From: Ruminococcus sp.
GTDB lineage: Bacteria; Bacillota; Clostridia; Oscillospirales; Acutalibacteraceae
Reading direction: 5' to 3'
Length of the DNA: 64,000 nt
Assembly (NCBI GenBank): GCA_017404145.1
Contig: JAFRCW010000007.1
Coordinates: forward strand, 1-64,000
In this document: piece by piece, positions 1 to 9,463 of the stretch
How the letters are laid out: each line of letters starts with the position of its first letter
How positions within the stretch are numbered: the stretch's first letter is position 1
Notes under the pieces: model-generated
Database searches by the model: none
The model's input: only the letters and a program-made list of their open reading frames with translations
Told to the model about the DNA's origin: nothing
Translations under genes and position numbers: made by a program

Positions 1-390
1 CCGTTCACCCTTCATCATTCACCTAAAGCATCCTGCTCTGTTCCGTTTTTGGAAAAAGAAACTCGTCTTGGATGAATATGCAATTATTCATAATCTTATG
101 AATAAGTATGAATTCACCGTTTTTCAGCCCCTGACCTGAGCGAAATCCTTAAAAACGGCTTATCTAAGCCATTTCTGTAGGCAAAAGGACAATTTTGTGT
201 AGTCGGAGAATTAGATTCAATTTTTGAAAATAAAACTCTCCGTCTTAATTCTGACAGGGAATTCTTTATTAGATTTATTATTATATTTCTAATTTTGAAT
301 ATTAATCTTGCATAAAAATGAAATCAGGTATTTAACGGTGTTTTGTTCTGAACGTACTGTTTGCGCATATACTCTTATGAGGTGATGTGT
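1..390. other. Intergenic left edge, no gene seen
   Basis: No convincing reading frame with a ribosome binding site is seen on either strand. The stretch becomes AT-rich after about position 180. The first bases (a run of ttcac/cattcac-like words) resemble low-complexity intergenic filler. It may hold the 3' flank of a gene outside the window and the promoter of the lipoprotein gene that starts at 391, but no clean -35/-10 pair stands out. Confidence 0.4.
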
Positions 391-765
391 ATGTTTCAAG
401 GACGTTTACTTTATCGCGCCGCAATTTCACTGAGTGTTGTTTGTTTCATTGTTTTATCCGTGTTCCTTTACGGCTGTACGCGCGTGATCAGAGACGCGTC
501 GGACGAGCTGGTGATGCATTCGTGGAGCGTGGCGTTAGACGGCGGGGCAGAGGTGAGCCTTCTCTTTGACGGTGATAACGCTGAGTTCTCTGTGACAAGC
601 GGCGATACATCCTCTGTGATAAAGGGATACTGTGTTTTATCTGCGGATAGATTTATGATTATCGATGATGAGACCGGCGAGCAGTTTGTGTTTGACTATA
701 TCCTGCACGGAGACAGAATAGAGCTGACCCATAATAATTCTCTTATAATTCTCGAAAAAGGTTGA
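391..765 (+). CDS. Small putative lipoprotein, unknown function
   Basis: A 124-residue protein with an N-terminal hydrophobic segment (about residues 8-26) ending in a lipobox LYGC, so it is probably exported and lipid-anchored. The mature part is acidic and rich in short beta-like stretches, and it may be a small lipocalin-like or DUF-type domain; I do not recognise the family. The ATG at 391 is preferred over a TTG at 361 because GAGGTG lies six bases upstream. It stands alone, followed by a 60-bp gap before the next gene, with which it could be co-transcribed. What is seen: signal and lipobox. The surface location is inference. Confidence 0.65.
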   Translation: MFQGRLLYRAAISLSVVCFIVLSVFLYGCTRVIRDASDELVMHSWSVALDGGAEVSLLFDGDNAEFSVTSGDTSSVIKGYCVLSADRFMIIDDETGEQFVFDYILHGDRIELTHNNSLIILEKG

Positions 766-828
766 AAACTGCCGCGTTATCCTATATAGTATAGTAGCAG
801 AAACCAAATACTATATATGGGGGATATG

Positions 829-1467
829 ATGAAAATACTAAAAGACCTTGTTTCCGCCTTTTTGGCGGGTGTGATGATTTCGCTCGGAGGAGCGGTTTTT
901 CTGGCGTGTGAGAATAAGATCGTCGGCGCGATTATGTTCTCTGTCGGCTTGACGGTGATTTTATTGTTCTCATTTTTGCTGTTTACCGGTAAGACCGCAT
1001 ATGTGTTTCAGAACAAGCCGTCCTATCTTTTGACGTTGTGCCTGATTTGGATCGGGAATATCCTCGGCTGTATGGCGACCGGAACGCTGGTGTTTCTCTC
1101 GAAGCCTGCATTATCCGAAAAAGCGGTGGAGCTGTGTACGGCTAAGCTGACCCAAGCGCCGTGGCAGACGATCATCCTCGGCGCGCTTTGCGGTATTCTC
1201 GTCTATATTGCCGTAGATTTCTTTCGCAGTGATAACGATAATAAGCACTATGCCAAATATCTCTTGGTGTTCACTTGCGTGCCTGTATTTATCCTCTGCG
1301 GCTTTGAACATTCTGTGGCGGATATGTTCTATTTTGCCGCTGCCAAAATGCTCTATACCGGCGAGGGTATCGTTTATATCCTCTGGGTAACGCTCGGAAA
1401 CCTCATCGGCGCGGTCGTGTTTCATAATCTCAGACTTTTTATCAGGGAAAAGGTCAAAAAGGACTAA
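829..1467 (+). CDS. Formate/nitrite transporter (FNT) family channel
   Basis: About 212 residues with six hydrophobic segments and the FNT fold hallmarks: a glycine-rich first helix (ISLGGAVFLAC), an IGNILGC half-helix break near the middle, and the late GFEHSVADMFYF motif with the conserved histidine that gates monovalent acids in FNT pentamers. Family members carry formate, nitrite, lactate or hydrosulfide; the substrate cannot be told here, but formate or a similar fermentation acid fits an anaerobe. It is somewhat shorter than the usual 260-280 residues, mainly at the N-terminus. ATGs at 817, 826 and 829 are all in frame; 829 is chosen because a GGGGGA run lies just upstream. A rho-independent terminator follows at 1588. 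Confidence 0.85.
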   Translation: MKILKDLVSAFLAGVMISLGGAVFLACENKIVGAIMFSVGLTVILLFSFLLFTGKTAYVFQNKPSYLLTLCLIWIGNILGCMATGTLVFLSKPALSEKAVELCTAKLTQAPWQTIILGALCGILVYIAVDFFRSDNDNKHYAKYLLVFTCVPVFILCGFEHSVADMFYFAAAKMLYTGEGIVYILWVTLGNLIGAVVFHNLRLFIREKVKKD

Positions 1468-1482
1468 TATGTAAGAATTGTA

Positions 1483-1505
1483 GGGCAAGGCGCCCTCGAC
1501 TTGCC
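1483..1505. repeat. Short GC-rich intergenic palindrome
   Basis: In otherwise AT-rich intergenic DNA, GGCAAG (1484-1489) pairs with CTTGCC (1500-1505), and an inner GGGC/GCCC can also pair. It is preceded by GTAGGG, as is the palindrome at 18312. Such GTAGGG-headed dyads look like members of a dispersed intergenic repeat family, but only two are seen here. Confidence 0.35.
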
Positions 1506-1587
1506 GAAGGTTGACAGGATATCTTTATTTTCGCTGTACAGCATTTTCATAATTTGTACATAAATAGTGTTATTTTTTCATCAAATC

Positions 1588-1610
1588 AGAGCCTTACGGG
1601 GCTCTTTTTT
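1588..1610 (+). terminator. Rho-independent terminator after FNT gene
   Basis: AGAGCC, a six-base loop, GGCTCT, then a run of T. It lies between the FNT gene and the ruvC promoter. Confidence 0.8.
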
Positions 1611-1633
1611 GTTGGGTTTTTTCCTGAAATTTC

Positions 1634-1662
1634 TTGCTATATTGCGCTGTATGTGCTATAAT
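1634..1662 (+). promoter_or_regulatory. Promoter of the ruvC operon
   Basis: TTGCTA, 17-base spacer, TATAAT (1657-1662). It sits about 40 bases before the ruvC start and is the only strong sigma-A-type promoter before the long co-directional run that ends near 14579. Confidence 0.65.
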
Positions 1663-1700
1663 AACTCTAATTATTGGGTTAAAAGGGGAAGTGAGCGCAT

Positions 1701-2210
1701 TTGGTCATCTTAGGCATTGACCCGGGCTACGCGATTGTCGGCTGGGGCGTGATCGAATTTCAGAACAACACCCATATGCCTGTTGCGTTCGGCGCGATCA
1801 CTACCGAAGCGCACACCGATTTTAACGATCGGTTGAAAAGGATCTACGACGATGTCTGCGAAATCATCGAAAGAGCAAAGCCCGACGCGATGTCGATCGA
1901 AAAGCTCTACTTCACGACCAATACCACTACCGCGATTGCCGTTGCACAGGCGAGAGGCGTTATCTTACTTGCCGCGCGTCAGCATCATGTGAAGATTTAT
2001 GAGTATACACCCCTGCAGGTGAAAACCGCCGTTACCGGTTACGGCAAGGCGAAGAAGCCGCAGGTGATGGAGATGACGCGCCGCCTTTTACATCTCAAAG
2101 AAGTCCCGAAGCCCGACGATACCGCCGACGCTTTAGCGATCGCGATCACTCATACACAGGCGGCAGGTACGAATTTGCGTGACTATATGCTGAAAAGAGG
2201 GATCAAGTAA
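1701..2210 (+). CDS. ruvC: Holliday junction endonuclease RuvC
   Basis: A 169-residue crossover junction endodeoxyribonuclease, the usual length. It cuts the Holliday junctions that RuvAB move. The RNase H-like fold is shown by ILGIDPGYAIVGWGV at the start (first catalytic Asp), SIEKLYF (Glu, about residue 67), and DDTADALAIA near the C-terminus (last two acidic residues). The start is a TTG preceded by AGTGAG; no in-frame ATG fits the conserved N-terminus. The stop overlaps the ruvA start by one base (TAATG), so translation is coupled. First gene of the ruvCAB operon. Confidence 0.96.
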   Translation: MVILGIDPGYAIVGWGVIEFQNNTHMPVAFGAITTEAHTDFNDRLKRIYDDVCEIIERAKPDAMSIEKLYFTTNTTTAIAVAQARGVILLAARQHHVKIYEYTPLQVKTAVTGYGKAKKPQVMEMTRRLLHLKEVPKPDDTADALAIAITHTQAAGTNLRDYMLKRGIK

Positions 2211-2797
2211 TGATCTATTCCGTAAGAGGCAATCTGATACTGATGGAGGCGGGCTTGGCGGTTGTCGAGTGCAGCGGCATCGGTTTTCGCGTTCAGACCT
2301 CTATGACGACGCAAAGACAATTGAAGCTTAACACAGAAGTTACTCTGTTCACCCATATGAATGTCAGAGAAGACGCGATGGAGCTGTTCGGCTTTGCGAC
2401 AAAATCTGAGCTGAACATCTTCAAAATGCTGATCTCTATCTCCGGCGTCGGTCCTAAGGTAGCGCTGGCGATCCTTTCCGAGTTATCTTCCGAGCAGATC
2501 GCGATGTGTGTTTCCGCATCCGACAGCAAGACGCTGACCCGCGCGAACGGCGTCGGACCGAAGCTCGCCCAGCGAATTATTCTGGAGCTTAAGGATAAGT
2601 TCAAGGGCATTTCCGAACAGCAGGGGATCGAGCTTAAGGGCTCTGTTATCACCGATACGGGAAATGTACCGAAAGCGGTACAGGCGCTGGCGGTTTTAGG
2701 GTACTCTGCCGCAGACGTTACCCCGATCCTCTCACGGCTTGATCCGAATCTCTCCGTGGAGCAGATGATCGCCGCTACGCTGAAACAGATGGTTTAA
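2210..2797 (+). CDS. ruvA: Holliday junction helicase subunit RuvA
   Basis: A 195-residue DNA-binding subunit that holds the four-way junction and loads RuvB. The N-terminal OB-fold (about 1-62) begins MIYSVRGNL. Two helix-hairpin-helix motifs follow, ISGVGPKVA and NGVGPKLAQ (about residues 80-120), each with GVGPK. The C-terminal three-helix domain ([16 protein letters not shown] onward) contacts RuvB. The start overlaps the ruvC stop. A 62-bp gap to ruvB contains that gene's ribosome binding site. Confidence 0.96.
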   Translation: MIYSVRGNLILMEAGLAVVECSGIGFRVQTSMTTQRQLKLNTEVTLFTHMNVREDAMELFGFATKSELNIFKMLISISGVGPKVALAILSELSSEQIAMCVSASDSKTLTRANGVGPKLAQRIILELKDKFKGISEQQGIELKGSVITDTGNVPKAVQALAVLGYSAADVTPILSRLDPNLSVEQMIAATLKQMV

Positions 2798-2859
2798 ATA
2801 CAGTAGATAACTTTCTTAATCGTTCCGTAAAAACAGAAACCTTTCCGAAAGGATACCGT

Positions 2860-3927
2860 ATGAACTACAACACTGATTTTGAAATGGATTTTGAGGACAG
2901 AATGGTTGATACCGCTGAGATCCCCTCTGACGGTATAGACGCCGATAATCCGCTCCGTCCGCGTACTCTGGATGAGTATATCGGACAGGAGAAAGCAAAA
3001 GAGAATCTCAGAATATTTATCGAAGCCGCAAAGAAAAGGGGAGAGTCCCTGGATCATGTTCTGCTCTACGGTCCTCCCGGACTGGGCAAAACAACGCTCT
3101 CCGGTATCATCGCCAACGAGATGGGGGTCAGCATCCGTATCACCTCCGGTCCCGCTATTGAGAAGCCCGGAGACCTTGCCGCGCTGCTGACCAATCTCAA
3201 TCCCGGCGATGTGCTGTTTATCGACGAAATTCACCGACTTTCCCGCGCGGTAGAGGAGATCCTCTATCCGTCTATGGAGGACTTTGCTATCGATATCATC
3301 ACCGGTAAAGGACAGATGGCGGCTTCCTATCATCTGCCGCTGCCGCGGTTCACTCTTGTGGGCGCAACGACCCGCGCCGGACAGCTCACAGCGCCCTTAA
3401 GAGATCGCTTCGGCGTAGTGTTAAGACTGGAGCTGTATACGCCCGAGGAGCTTGCAAAAATCATTACCCGCTCGGCGGGTATCTTAGGGATCAAGATCGA
3501 CGAGGAAGGAGCCTTAGAGCTTGCTTCCCGCTCCAGAGGCACGCCGCGTATCGCGAACAGACTGCTCAAAAGAGTCCGCGACTTCTCCGAGGTCATCTCG
3601 GACGGTGTGATCGACTTGAAGGTGGCGCAGATCGCTTTGGATAAGCTCGAGATAGACGAGCTCGGTCTTGACCAGAATGACCGCAGGATGCTCAACGCGA
3701 TGATCAAGTATTATAAGGGCGGTCCCGTCGGTTTGGAGACTCTTGCCGCCGCGATCGGTGAAGAAGCGGTAACGATCGAGGACGTCTATGAGCCGTATTT
3801 GATGCAAATAGGCTTTTTATCCAGAACGCCACGCGGCAGATGCGTTACTGCCGCCGCGTATGAGCATTTAGGCTACAAAGCCCCGGCTGACACTGCCGCT
3901 GCGCAGGGTAGCTTATTTAACGACTAA
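2860..3927 (+). CDS. ruvB: Holliday junction branch migration ATPase RuvB
   Basis: A 355-residue AAA+ motor that drives branch migration with RuvA. Seen: Walker [10 protein letters not shown] (about residues 69-77), Walker B FIDEIHRL, sensor and arginine-finger region [14 protein letters not shown], and a C-terminal winged helix ending in the RTPRGR motif that is typical of RuvB. A short N-terminal acidic extension precedes the conserved [12 protein letters not shown], as in many Clostridia. The ATG at 2860 has GAAAGGA upstream. The next gene, glmM, starts 35 bases after the stop. Confidence 0.97.
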   Translation: MNYNTDFEMDFEDRMVDTAEIPSDGIDADNPLRPRTLDEYIGQEKAKENLRIFIEAAKKRGESLDHVLLYGPPGLGKTTLSGIIANEMGVSIRITSGPAIEKPGDLAALLTNLNPGDVLFIDEIHRLSRAVEEILYPSMEDFAIDIITGKGQMAASYHLPLPRFTLVGATTRAGQLTAPLRDRFGVVLRLELYTPEELAKIITRSAGILGIKIDEEGALELASRSRGTPRIANRLLKRVRDFSEVISDGVIDLKVAQIALDKLEIDELGLDQNDRRMLNAMIKYYKGGPVGLETLAAAIGEEAVTIEDVYEPYLMQIGFLSRTPRGRCVTAAAYEHLGYKAPADTAAAQGSLFND

Positions 3928-3962
3928 AAGTATATTTAATTAACCAAGGAAGGAGGAACAAT

Positions 3963-5312
3963 ATGGGCAGATTATTCGGTACCGACGGCGCCAGAGGCGT
4001 TGCTAATACGGAAATCACTCCTGAGCTTGCAATGCATATCGGCAAAGCCGCCGCGATGGTTCTCAGAAAAGACGATACAAAGCGTCCTGTCGTCCTGATC
4101 GGCAGAGACACCCGTCTTTCCGGCGAGATGCTCGAAGGCGCTATTGCAGCGGGACTTTGTTCTGCCGGCGCTGATGTGATTCTGCTCGGCGTTGTTCCTA
4201 CTCCCGCGGTAGCTTGGTTGATCCGTAAACGTCATGCCGATGGCGGTGTGATGATTTCCGCTTCTCATAATCCCTTTGAGTTCAACGGAATCAAGTTGTT
4301 TTCGAGAGAAGGATATAAAATTTCCGATCAATCGGAAGAACAGATTGAAGAAATTGTATTAGACAATAAATTCCCGTATTCTGTTGAGGTTGGTGATTCC
4401 GTCGGCAGAGTGAAACGATGGGATGACTGCTTATTCGATTATATCGATTATGTCATTTCTACCGTAGACGGTGATCTGAACGGTATGCATATTGCGCTTG
4501 ACTGTGCGAACGGTTCCTCTTCCTTCACCGCCGAAAGGATTTTTACCCGCCTCGGCGCAAAGGTTGATGTTCTGAACGCATCTCCGAATGGGAAAAACAT
4601 CAACAAAAACTGCGGTTCTACGCATATCGGAGGATTATCGCGCTATGTGGTTGAACATCACCTTGACGGAGGTCTCGCCTTTGACGGCGACGCGGATCGC
4701 TGCTTTGCGGTCGACGCTGAGGGAAACGTTCTTGACGGCGATACGATCATCGCCGCGTTCGCGATAGACTTGAAGAGCAGAAATTTACTCGGTCATAACA
4801 GTGTTGTCTGTACGGTGATGACGAACATCGGCTTTGAGCGTTACTGTGAATCGCACGGTATCCGCTGTGTATATACCGACGTCGGTGATCGCTGTGTGCT
4901 GGAAGAAATGCGCAGAGGCGGTTACAACATCGGCGGCGAACAGTGCGGCCATGTGATGCTGTTGGATCATACGACTTCCGACGACGGACAGCTGACCGGC
5001 GCGCATCTGCTCAGTATGATCAAACGCCGAGGTATCCGTTTATCGGCTTTTTCACATATGATTCGTCGTTATCCGCAGATCCCGATCAATATCAGAATCA
5101 CGCCCGAGAGCAGAAAACGCTTTTTAGAGGATATAGAGATTCTTGCAAAGGCGGACGAGATCAGATCCGCTATGGGAAAAAGAGGCAAGCTCGTCGTCCG
5201 CATATCCGGCACAGAGCCGCTGGCTCGCGTGATGGCGCAGGGCGAGGATTATCACGAGATTGAACATTACGCCAAGGAAATGGCGGATTTTATCAGAGAG
5301 AGGCTGAGTTGA
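3963..5312 (+). CDS. glmM: Phosphoglucosamine mutase
   Basis: A 449-residue enzyme that converts glucosamine-6-phosphate to glucosamine-1-phosphate on the way to UDP-GlcNAc and peptidoglycan. All signature elements are present: N-terminal FGTDGARG, the active-site serine in ISASHNP (Ser101), the metal loop FDGDADR (about residue 240), and the phosphate-binding SGTEPLARV near the C-terminus. Length is normal for GlmM. A strong AAGGAGGAA lies seven bases before the ATG. Its stop overlaps the next start (TGATG). Confidence 0.96.
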   Translation: MGRLFGTDGARGVANTEITPELAMHIGKAAAMVLRKDDTKRPVVLIGRDTRLSGEMLEGAIAAGLCSAGADVILLGVVPTPAVAWLIRKRHADGGVMISASHNPFEFNGIKLFSREGYKISDQSEEQIEEIVLDNKFPYSVEVGDSVGRVKRWDDCLFDYIDYVISTVDGDLNGMHIALDCANGSSSFTAERIFTRLGAKVDVLNASPNGKNINKNCGSTHIGGLSRYVVEHHLDGGLAFDGDADRCFAVDAEGNVLDGDTIIAAFAIDLKSRNLLGHNSVVCTVMTNIGFERYCESHGIRCVYTDVGDRCVLEEMRRGGYNIGGEQCGHVMLLDHTTSDDGQLTGAHLLSMIKRRGIRLSAFSHMIRRYPQIPINIRITPESRKRFLEDIEILAKADEIRSAMGKRGKLVVRISGTEPLARVMAQGEDYHEIEHYAKEMADFIRERLS

Positions 5313-6175
5313 TGCGAGTATCAGAGCATTGGCAGGACTATGAGCTGATCGATTCATCAGCGGGTGAAAGACTGGAACGCTGGGGCGACGTCATTCTGAT
5401 TCGTCCTGACCCGCAGGTGATTTGGCATACAGAAAAAAAGAATCCGCTATGGAAGAACGCGCACGCAAGATATTTGCGTTCCTCTTCGGGCGGCGGAAAA
5501 TGGCAGGTATATCAGGATATCCCGGACAGCTGGAAGATCCGCTATCGTGATCTGACCTTTCACGTGAAGCCGATGGGTTTCAAGCATACCGGTATCTTTC
5601 CCGAGCAGGCAGCGAACTGGGACTTTGTCAGTGATTATATTCGAAATTCCGACAGAGAGCTGAATATTCTGAATCTGTTCGGTTATACCGGCTGCGCTAC
5701 GGTCGCCTGTTTGAAGGCAGGCGCGAGAGTTTGCCATGTTGACGCTTCCAAGGGTATGGTCGCATGGGCAAAGGAGAACGCAGTATCCTCCGGCGTGATC
5801 GACAGACCGGTTCGCTGGATCGTGGATGACTGCGTGAAGTTTGTCCAGAGAGAGATCCGCCGCGGCAAACGATACGACGGCATTATCTTAGATCCTCCGT
5901 CATACGGCAGAGGACCCTCGGGTGAGATCTGGAAGCTGGAAGATAATATTTATTCTTTTTTAGAATTATGTTCACAAGTGCTTTCGGATAACGCTGAGTT
6001 TGTGATTTTAAATTCCTACACAACGGGACTATCTCCCGCTGTGATGGCATATATGCTCAGAGCGCTGATAGAGCGTCAGCGCGGCGGTACGGTTTCTTCC
6101 GACGAGATCGGATTAAAAGCCAAAGATTCCGGTTTTGTCTTACCGTGCGGATCCACCGCTATCTGGCAAAAATAA
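5312..6175 (+). CDS. Class I SAM-dependent RNA methyltransferase (RlmI-like C-terminal type)
   Basis: About 287 residues. The Rossmann methyltransferase core holds motif I as LNLFGYTGCATVACLKAGA (about residues 111-129), an acidic motif II in VCHVDASKGM, and motif IV as LDPPSYGRGPSGE, the pattern of the RlmI/RlmL/Trm5-like 23S rRNA cytosine or guanine methyltransferases. It lacks an N-terminal PUA domain, having instead a beta-rich 90-residue N-terminal part. The RNA target is not clear. The ATG at 5312 overlaps the glmM stop; a TTG at 5309 is an alternative. It is part of the ruvC-clpE run. Confidence 0.8.
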   Translation: MRVSEHWQDYELIDSSAGERLERWGDVILIRPDPQVIWHTEKKNPLWKNAHARYLRSSSGGGKWQVYQDIPDSWKIRYRDLTFHVKPMGFKHTGIFPEQAANWDFVSDYIRNSDRELNILNLFGYTGCATVACLKAGARVCHVDASKGMVAWAKENAVSSGVIDRPVRWIVDDCVKFVQREIRRGKRYDGIILDPPSYGRGPSGEIWKLEDNIYSFLELCSQVLSDNAEFVILNSYTTGLSPAVMAYMLRALIERQRGGTVSSDEIGLKAKDSGFVLPCGSTAIWQK

Positions 6176-6197
6176 GAATTAAAGGTTTATCATTTCT

Positions 6198-7049
6198 ATG
6201 GATTATATCAAAGTCGACAACATTTCATTCTTATATGATGAAACGGAAGCAGCCCATCGCAAGAAAGGCGATTTCGTTTTGAAAGACGTCTCTTTCTCTG
6301 TGAGAAAGGGCGAGTTTGTCGCGCTCATCGGACACAACGGTTCCGGGAAAAGCACCGTCGCTAAGCACCTTAACGCAATGCTGATTCCGACTGACGGAAA
6401 GGTGTATATCGACGGTATGGATACTTCCGATGAGAACCTGACTTATGATATCCGCAGAAAGGTCGGTCTGGTTCTACAAAATCCGGACAACCAGCTTGTC
6501 GCTTCGATTGTTGAGGAGGACGTTGCTTTCGGTCCCGAGAATATCGGTATTCCTCCCGAAGAGATCAGAGAGAGAGTCGACAACGCGCTCAAAGCGGTCG
6601 ATATGTATGAGTACCGTCTGCATGCCCCGCATAAGCTCTCGGGCGGCCAGAAGCAGCGTGTCGCTATTGCCGGTATTATCGCAATGCAGCCCGATTGTAT
6701 CGTGTTGGACGAGCCTACCGCAATGCTGGATCCCAAAGGCAGAAAAGAAGTGATGGATACCATCTTGAAGCTCAACCGTGAAGCAGGTATCACCGTAGTG
6801 ATGATCACACACTATATGGAAGAAGCGGTACTAGCCGATCAAGTCTTTGTGATTGATAACGGCGGTATTCTGACCTCGGGAAAGCCTGATGAAGTTTTTT
6901 CACAGGTAGAGCTGTTAAAAAGACACCGTCTTGACGTTCCGCAGGTGACCGAACTGTGTTATAAGCTGCGTTCCTGCGGCGTTGAGCTGAATACGCTTCC
7001 GCTATTCTCGGATGACTGTATTTCCATGCTGAAGGAGGCGCTCCGATGA
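6198..7049 (+). CDS. ecfA1: ECF transporter ATPase EcfA1
   Basis: A 283-residue energizing ATPase of an energy-coupling-factor vitamin/metal importer. Walker [11 protein letters not shown]-loop with QNPDNQLV (typical of EcfA), signature [13 protein letters not shown], Walker [12 protein letters not shown], switch histidine in MITHYMEEA. The first of the ecfA1-ecfA2-ecfT-truA block common in Firmicutes. It overlaps ecfA2 by four bases. No S component is adjacent, so this is probably the shared group II module that serves several S components encoded elsewhere. Confidence 0.95.
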   Translation: MDYIKVDNISFLYDETEAAHRKKGDFVLKDVSFSVRKGEFVALIGHNGSGKSTVAKHLNAMLIPTDGKVYIDGMDTSDENLTYDIRRKVGLVLQNPDNQLVASIVEEDVAFGPENIGIPPEEIRERVDNALKAVDMYEYRLHAPHKLSGGQKQRVAIAGIIAMQPDCIVLDEPTAMLDPKGRKEVMDTILKLNREAGITVVMITHYMEEAVLADQVFVIDNGGILTSGKPDEVFSQVELLKRHRLDVPQVTELCYKLRSCGVELNTLPLFSDDCISMLKEALR

Positions 7050-7909
7050 GTATTCTCCGTGTTGAAAACTTGACCTATACCTATTCTCCGTCAACGCCTT
7101 TTGAGCATATTGCGGTCAACGATGTCAGCTTTGAGATCAACAAAGGCGATTTCATCGGTATCATCGGACATACCGGTTCCGGTAAGTCTACCTTGGTACA
7201 AATGCTCAACGGCTTGTTGAAGCCGACAAAAGGCAAGATATACTTTGACGGAAAAGATATCTGGGAGAAACCGAAGGAGATCCGTAAGATTCGCTTTAAC
7301 GTCGGCTTGGTATTTCAATATCCCGAATATCAGCTGTTTGAAGAAACGGTTGAAAAAGATATCGCGTTCGGACCCTCCAATATGGGTCTGAATGATGAAC
7401 AAATCAAAGAAAGAGTCAAAAAAGCGGCAAAGTTTGTAGGACTCAGGGAAGAACTTCTGCCCAAATCGCCCTTTGATCTTTCGGGCGGTGAAAAGCGCAG
7501 AGCCGCTATCGCGGGTGTGATCGCGATGGATCCCGATATTCTGATTTTGGATGAGCCGACGGCTGGGTTGGACCCTGTCGGCAGAGATATCCTGCTCAGC
7601 CAGATCGACGCATATCACAGAGAGCGCAAAAACACCGTTTTATTGGTTTCCCATTCAATGGAGGATGTCGCCTCTGTCTGCGAAAAGGTACTGGTGATGA
7701 ACCACTCGCAGTTATGGGACTTCGATACTACCGATCATATCTTTTCCAGAGGAGAAGAGTTAGCTCAGATAGGTTTGCGGATTCCGCAGGTCACTTCGAT
7801 CGTTGACGCTTTGATCCATGAAGGGTTCCCCTTGAAGCGGGGTGTGCTGACGGTAGAAGAAGCCGTCACGGAGATCACCGAGTATCTGAAAAGGGAGGGA
7901 AGACTATGA
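7046..7909 (+). CDS. ecfA2: ECF transporter ATPase EcfA2
   Basis: A 287-residue partner ATPase that dimerises with EcfA1. Walker [11 protein letters not shown]-loop [11 protein letters not shown], signature [13 protein letters not shown], Walker [12 protein letters not shown], switch region [10 protein letters not shown]-loop wording with YPEYQLF is the usual EcfA2 mark that separates it from EcfA1. Four-base overlaps at both ends (with ecfA1 and ecfT) imply translational coupling and equal subunit output. Confidence 0.95.
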   Translation: MSILRVENLTYTYSPSTPFEHIAVNDVSFEINKGDFIGIIGHTGSGKSTLVQMLNGLLKPTKGKIYFDGKDIWEKPKEIRKIRFNVGLVFQYPEYQLFEETVEKDIAFGPSNMGLNDEQIKERVKKAAKFVGLREELLPKSPFDLSGGEKRRAAIAGVIAMDPDILILDEPTAGLDPVGRDILLSQIDAYHRERKNTVLLVSHSMEDVASVCEKVLVMNHSQLWDFDTTDHIFSRGEELAQIGLRIPQVTSIVDALIHEGFPLKRGVLTVEEAVTEITEYLKREGRL

Positions 7910-8715
7910 GAGATATTACCCTCGGTCAGTACTTCCCGACTGATTCTGTGATCCATCGTTTGGATCCACGCGTGAAGTTGATCCTGATGATCGTATTCCT
8001 TGTGTTTACCTTTATCACCTTCAACTACTTCGCGCTGGGCTTGATCGCGGCGTCGATATTGATGATCGTTTTGCTTTCCAAGGTTCCTTTAAAGATGTAT
8101 CTCAAGAGCTTGAAGGTGATTATCATTATTGTGGTCATCACCTCGGTGCTGAACTTGTTCTACGGAACCGGAGAGCCGATCTTCCAGTGGCATTTTATCA
8201 AGGTGACTTACAACGGGATCCATAACGCGATTTTCGTTTGTGTTCGTATCGTGTGCTTACTGCTCCTTTCCTCCGCATTGACCTTCACCACTTCTCCGAC
8301 CGATCTGACCGACGCGCTTGAGAGGTTGATGAAACCGTTGAAGGTGTTTCATATTAAGGTTCACGAGATCGCTATGATGATGACGATCGCCCTGCGATTT
8401 GTTCCGACGCTTCTCGAAGAGACCGACAAGATTATGGCGGCGCAAAAGGCGAGAGGCGCCGATATGGAAAGCGGCAATTTTTTAAAACGTATCCAAGCGC
8501 TGGTTCCGGTTTTGGTTCCGCTGTTTGTCTCCGCGTTTCGCAGAGCGTATGAGCTCGCGACAGCGATGGAGTGCCGCTGTTATCAGGGCGGTGAGGGCAG
8601 AACCAGAATGAAACAGCTCCATATTCAAAAAAGAGATGTGATCAGTCTGATTGTTTCGGGACTGATGATTGCGGGGATTGTATTATGCAACATATTTCTC
8701 CCGAGCGTCCGATAA
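7906..8715 (+). CDS. ecfT: ECF transporter transmembrane protein EcfT
   Basis: A 269-residue membrane scaffold that links the ATPases to the substrate-binding S component. Four to five hydrophobic segments in the N-terminal half, then a cytoplasmic coupling region with the two short Ala-Arg-Gly type motifs (AAQKARGAD about residue 183, and AMECRCYQGG about residue 222) that insert into the ATPases. N-terminal SVIHRLDPRVKL is characteristic. Overlaps truA by 31 bases in another frame. Confidence 0.95.
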   Translation: MRDITLGQYFPTDSVIHRLDPRVKLILMIVFLVFTFITFNYFALGLIAASILMIVLLSKVPLKMYLKSLKVIIIIVVITSVLNLFYGTGEPIFQWHFIKVTYNGIHNAIFVCVRIVCLLLLSSALTFTTSPTDLTDALERLMKPLKVFHIKVHEIAMMMTIALRFVPTLLEETDKIMAAQKARGADMESGNFLKRIQALVPVLVPLFVSAFRRAYELATAMECRCYQGGEGRTRMKQLHIQKRDVISLIVSGLMIAGIVLCNIFLPSVR

Positions 8716-9461
8716 GGAATCTCCTGATTACAATTGCATATCGCGGAACCAACTATCACGGCTGGCAGATTCAGGAGAACGCCTTATCTGTTCAACAGGT
8801 GTTTCAGGACGCTTTGTTTGAGATCATTTCCGATCATCCCGATATCAAAGGCTGTTCACGAACCGATTCCGGCGTACACGCCAATATGTACTGCATCTCT
8901 TTGAAAACATCGCATCCGATCGAGTGTATCCGACTGAAAATGGCTCTTAACCGCTATTTACCGATGGATATGGCGGTACTGGACGTCAGGGAGGTACCTC
9001 TTGATTTTCATGCGAGGTATTCCTGCGCCGGAAAAGAATATGTTTATAAACTATGGAACAGCGAGATTCGCAACCCGTTTTTATTAGGGCTTGCACTTCA
9101 CTACCGGTATCCGATTAACGAACAGATATTAAACAACGCGGCGCAGGCTTTTGTGGGTTCCCACGATTTTACATCTTTTTGTACGCTGGATAAGCGTGAA
9201 AAGGGCGACTTTGTCAGAACAGTACGGTATTTTCGTGTGGAAAGGGAAGGCGAAATGATCACCTTCACCGTTGCCGCTGACGGTTTTCTGTACAATATGG
9301 TGCGTATTATGGTCGGAACCTTGCTTCATATTCAGCAGGGCAGGATCCTGCCCGACGCGGTCTCCGATATTATCAAAGCAGAAAGCAGAAAAGCTGCGGG
9401 GCCTACCGCTCCGGCATGCGGACTGTATTTGAATAAAGTTTTCTATGAATTTGATAGGTGA
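8685..9461 (+). CDS. truA: tRNA pseudouridine synthase A
   Basis: A 258-residue enzyme that makes pseudouridine at positions 38-40 of the tRNA anticodon arm. The catalytic aspartate is in GCSRTDSGVHA (Asp61), with further TruA blocks FHARYSCAGKEYVYKLWN and FLYNMVRIMVGTLL. The start at 8685 lies inside ecfT; no later start would keep the conserved IAYRGTNYHGWQ block, so the 31-base overlap is real. Its place after ecfT matches the common Firmicutes order. Confidence 0.95.
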   Translation: MQHISPERPIRNLLITIAYRGTNYHGWQIQENALSVQQVFQDALFEIISDHPDIKGCSRTDSGVHANMYCISLKTSHPIECIRLKMALNRYLPMDMAVLDVREVPLDFHARYSCAGKEYVYKLWNSEIRNPFLLGLALHYRYPINEQILNNAAQAFVGSHDFTSFCTLDKREKGDFVRTVRYFRVEREGEMITFTVAADGFLYNMVRIMVGTLLHIQQGRILPDAVSDIIKAESRKAAGPTAPACGLYLNKVFYEFDR

Positions 9462-9463
9462 CT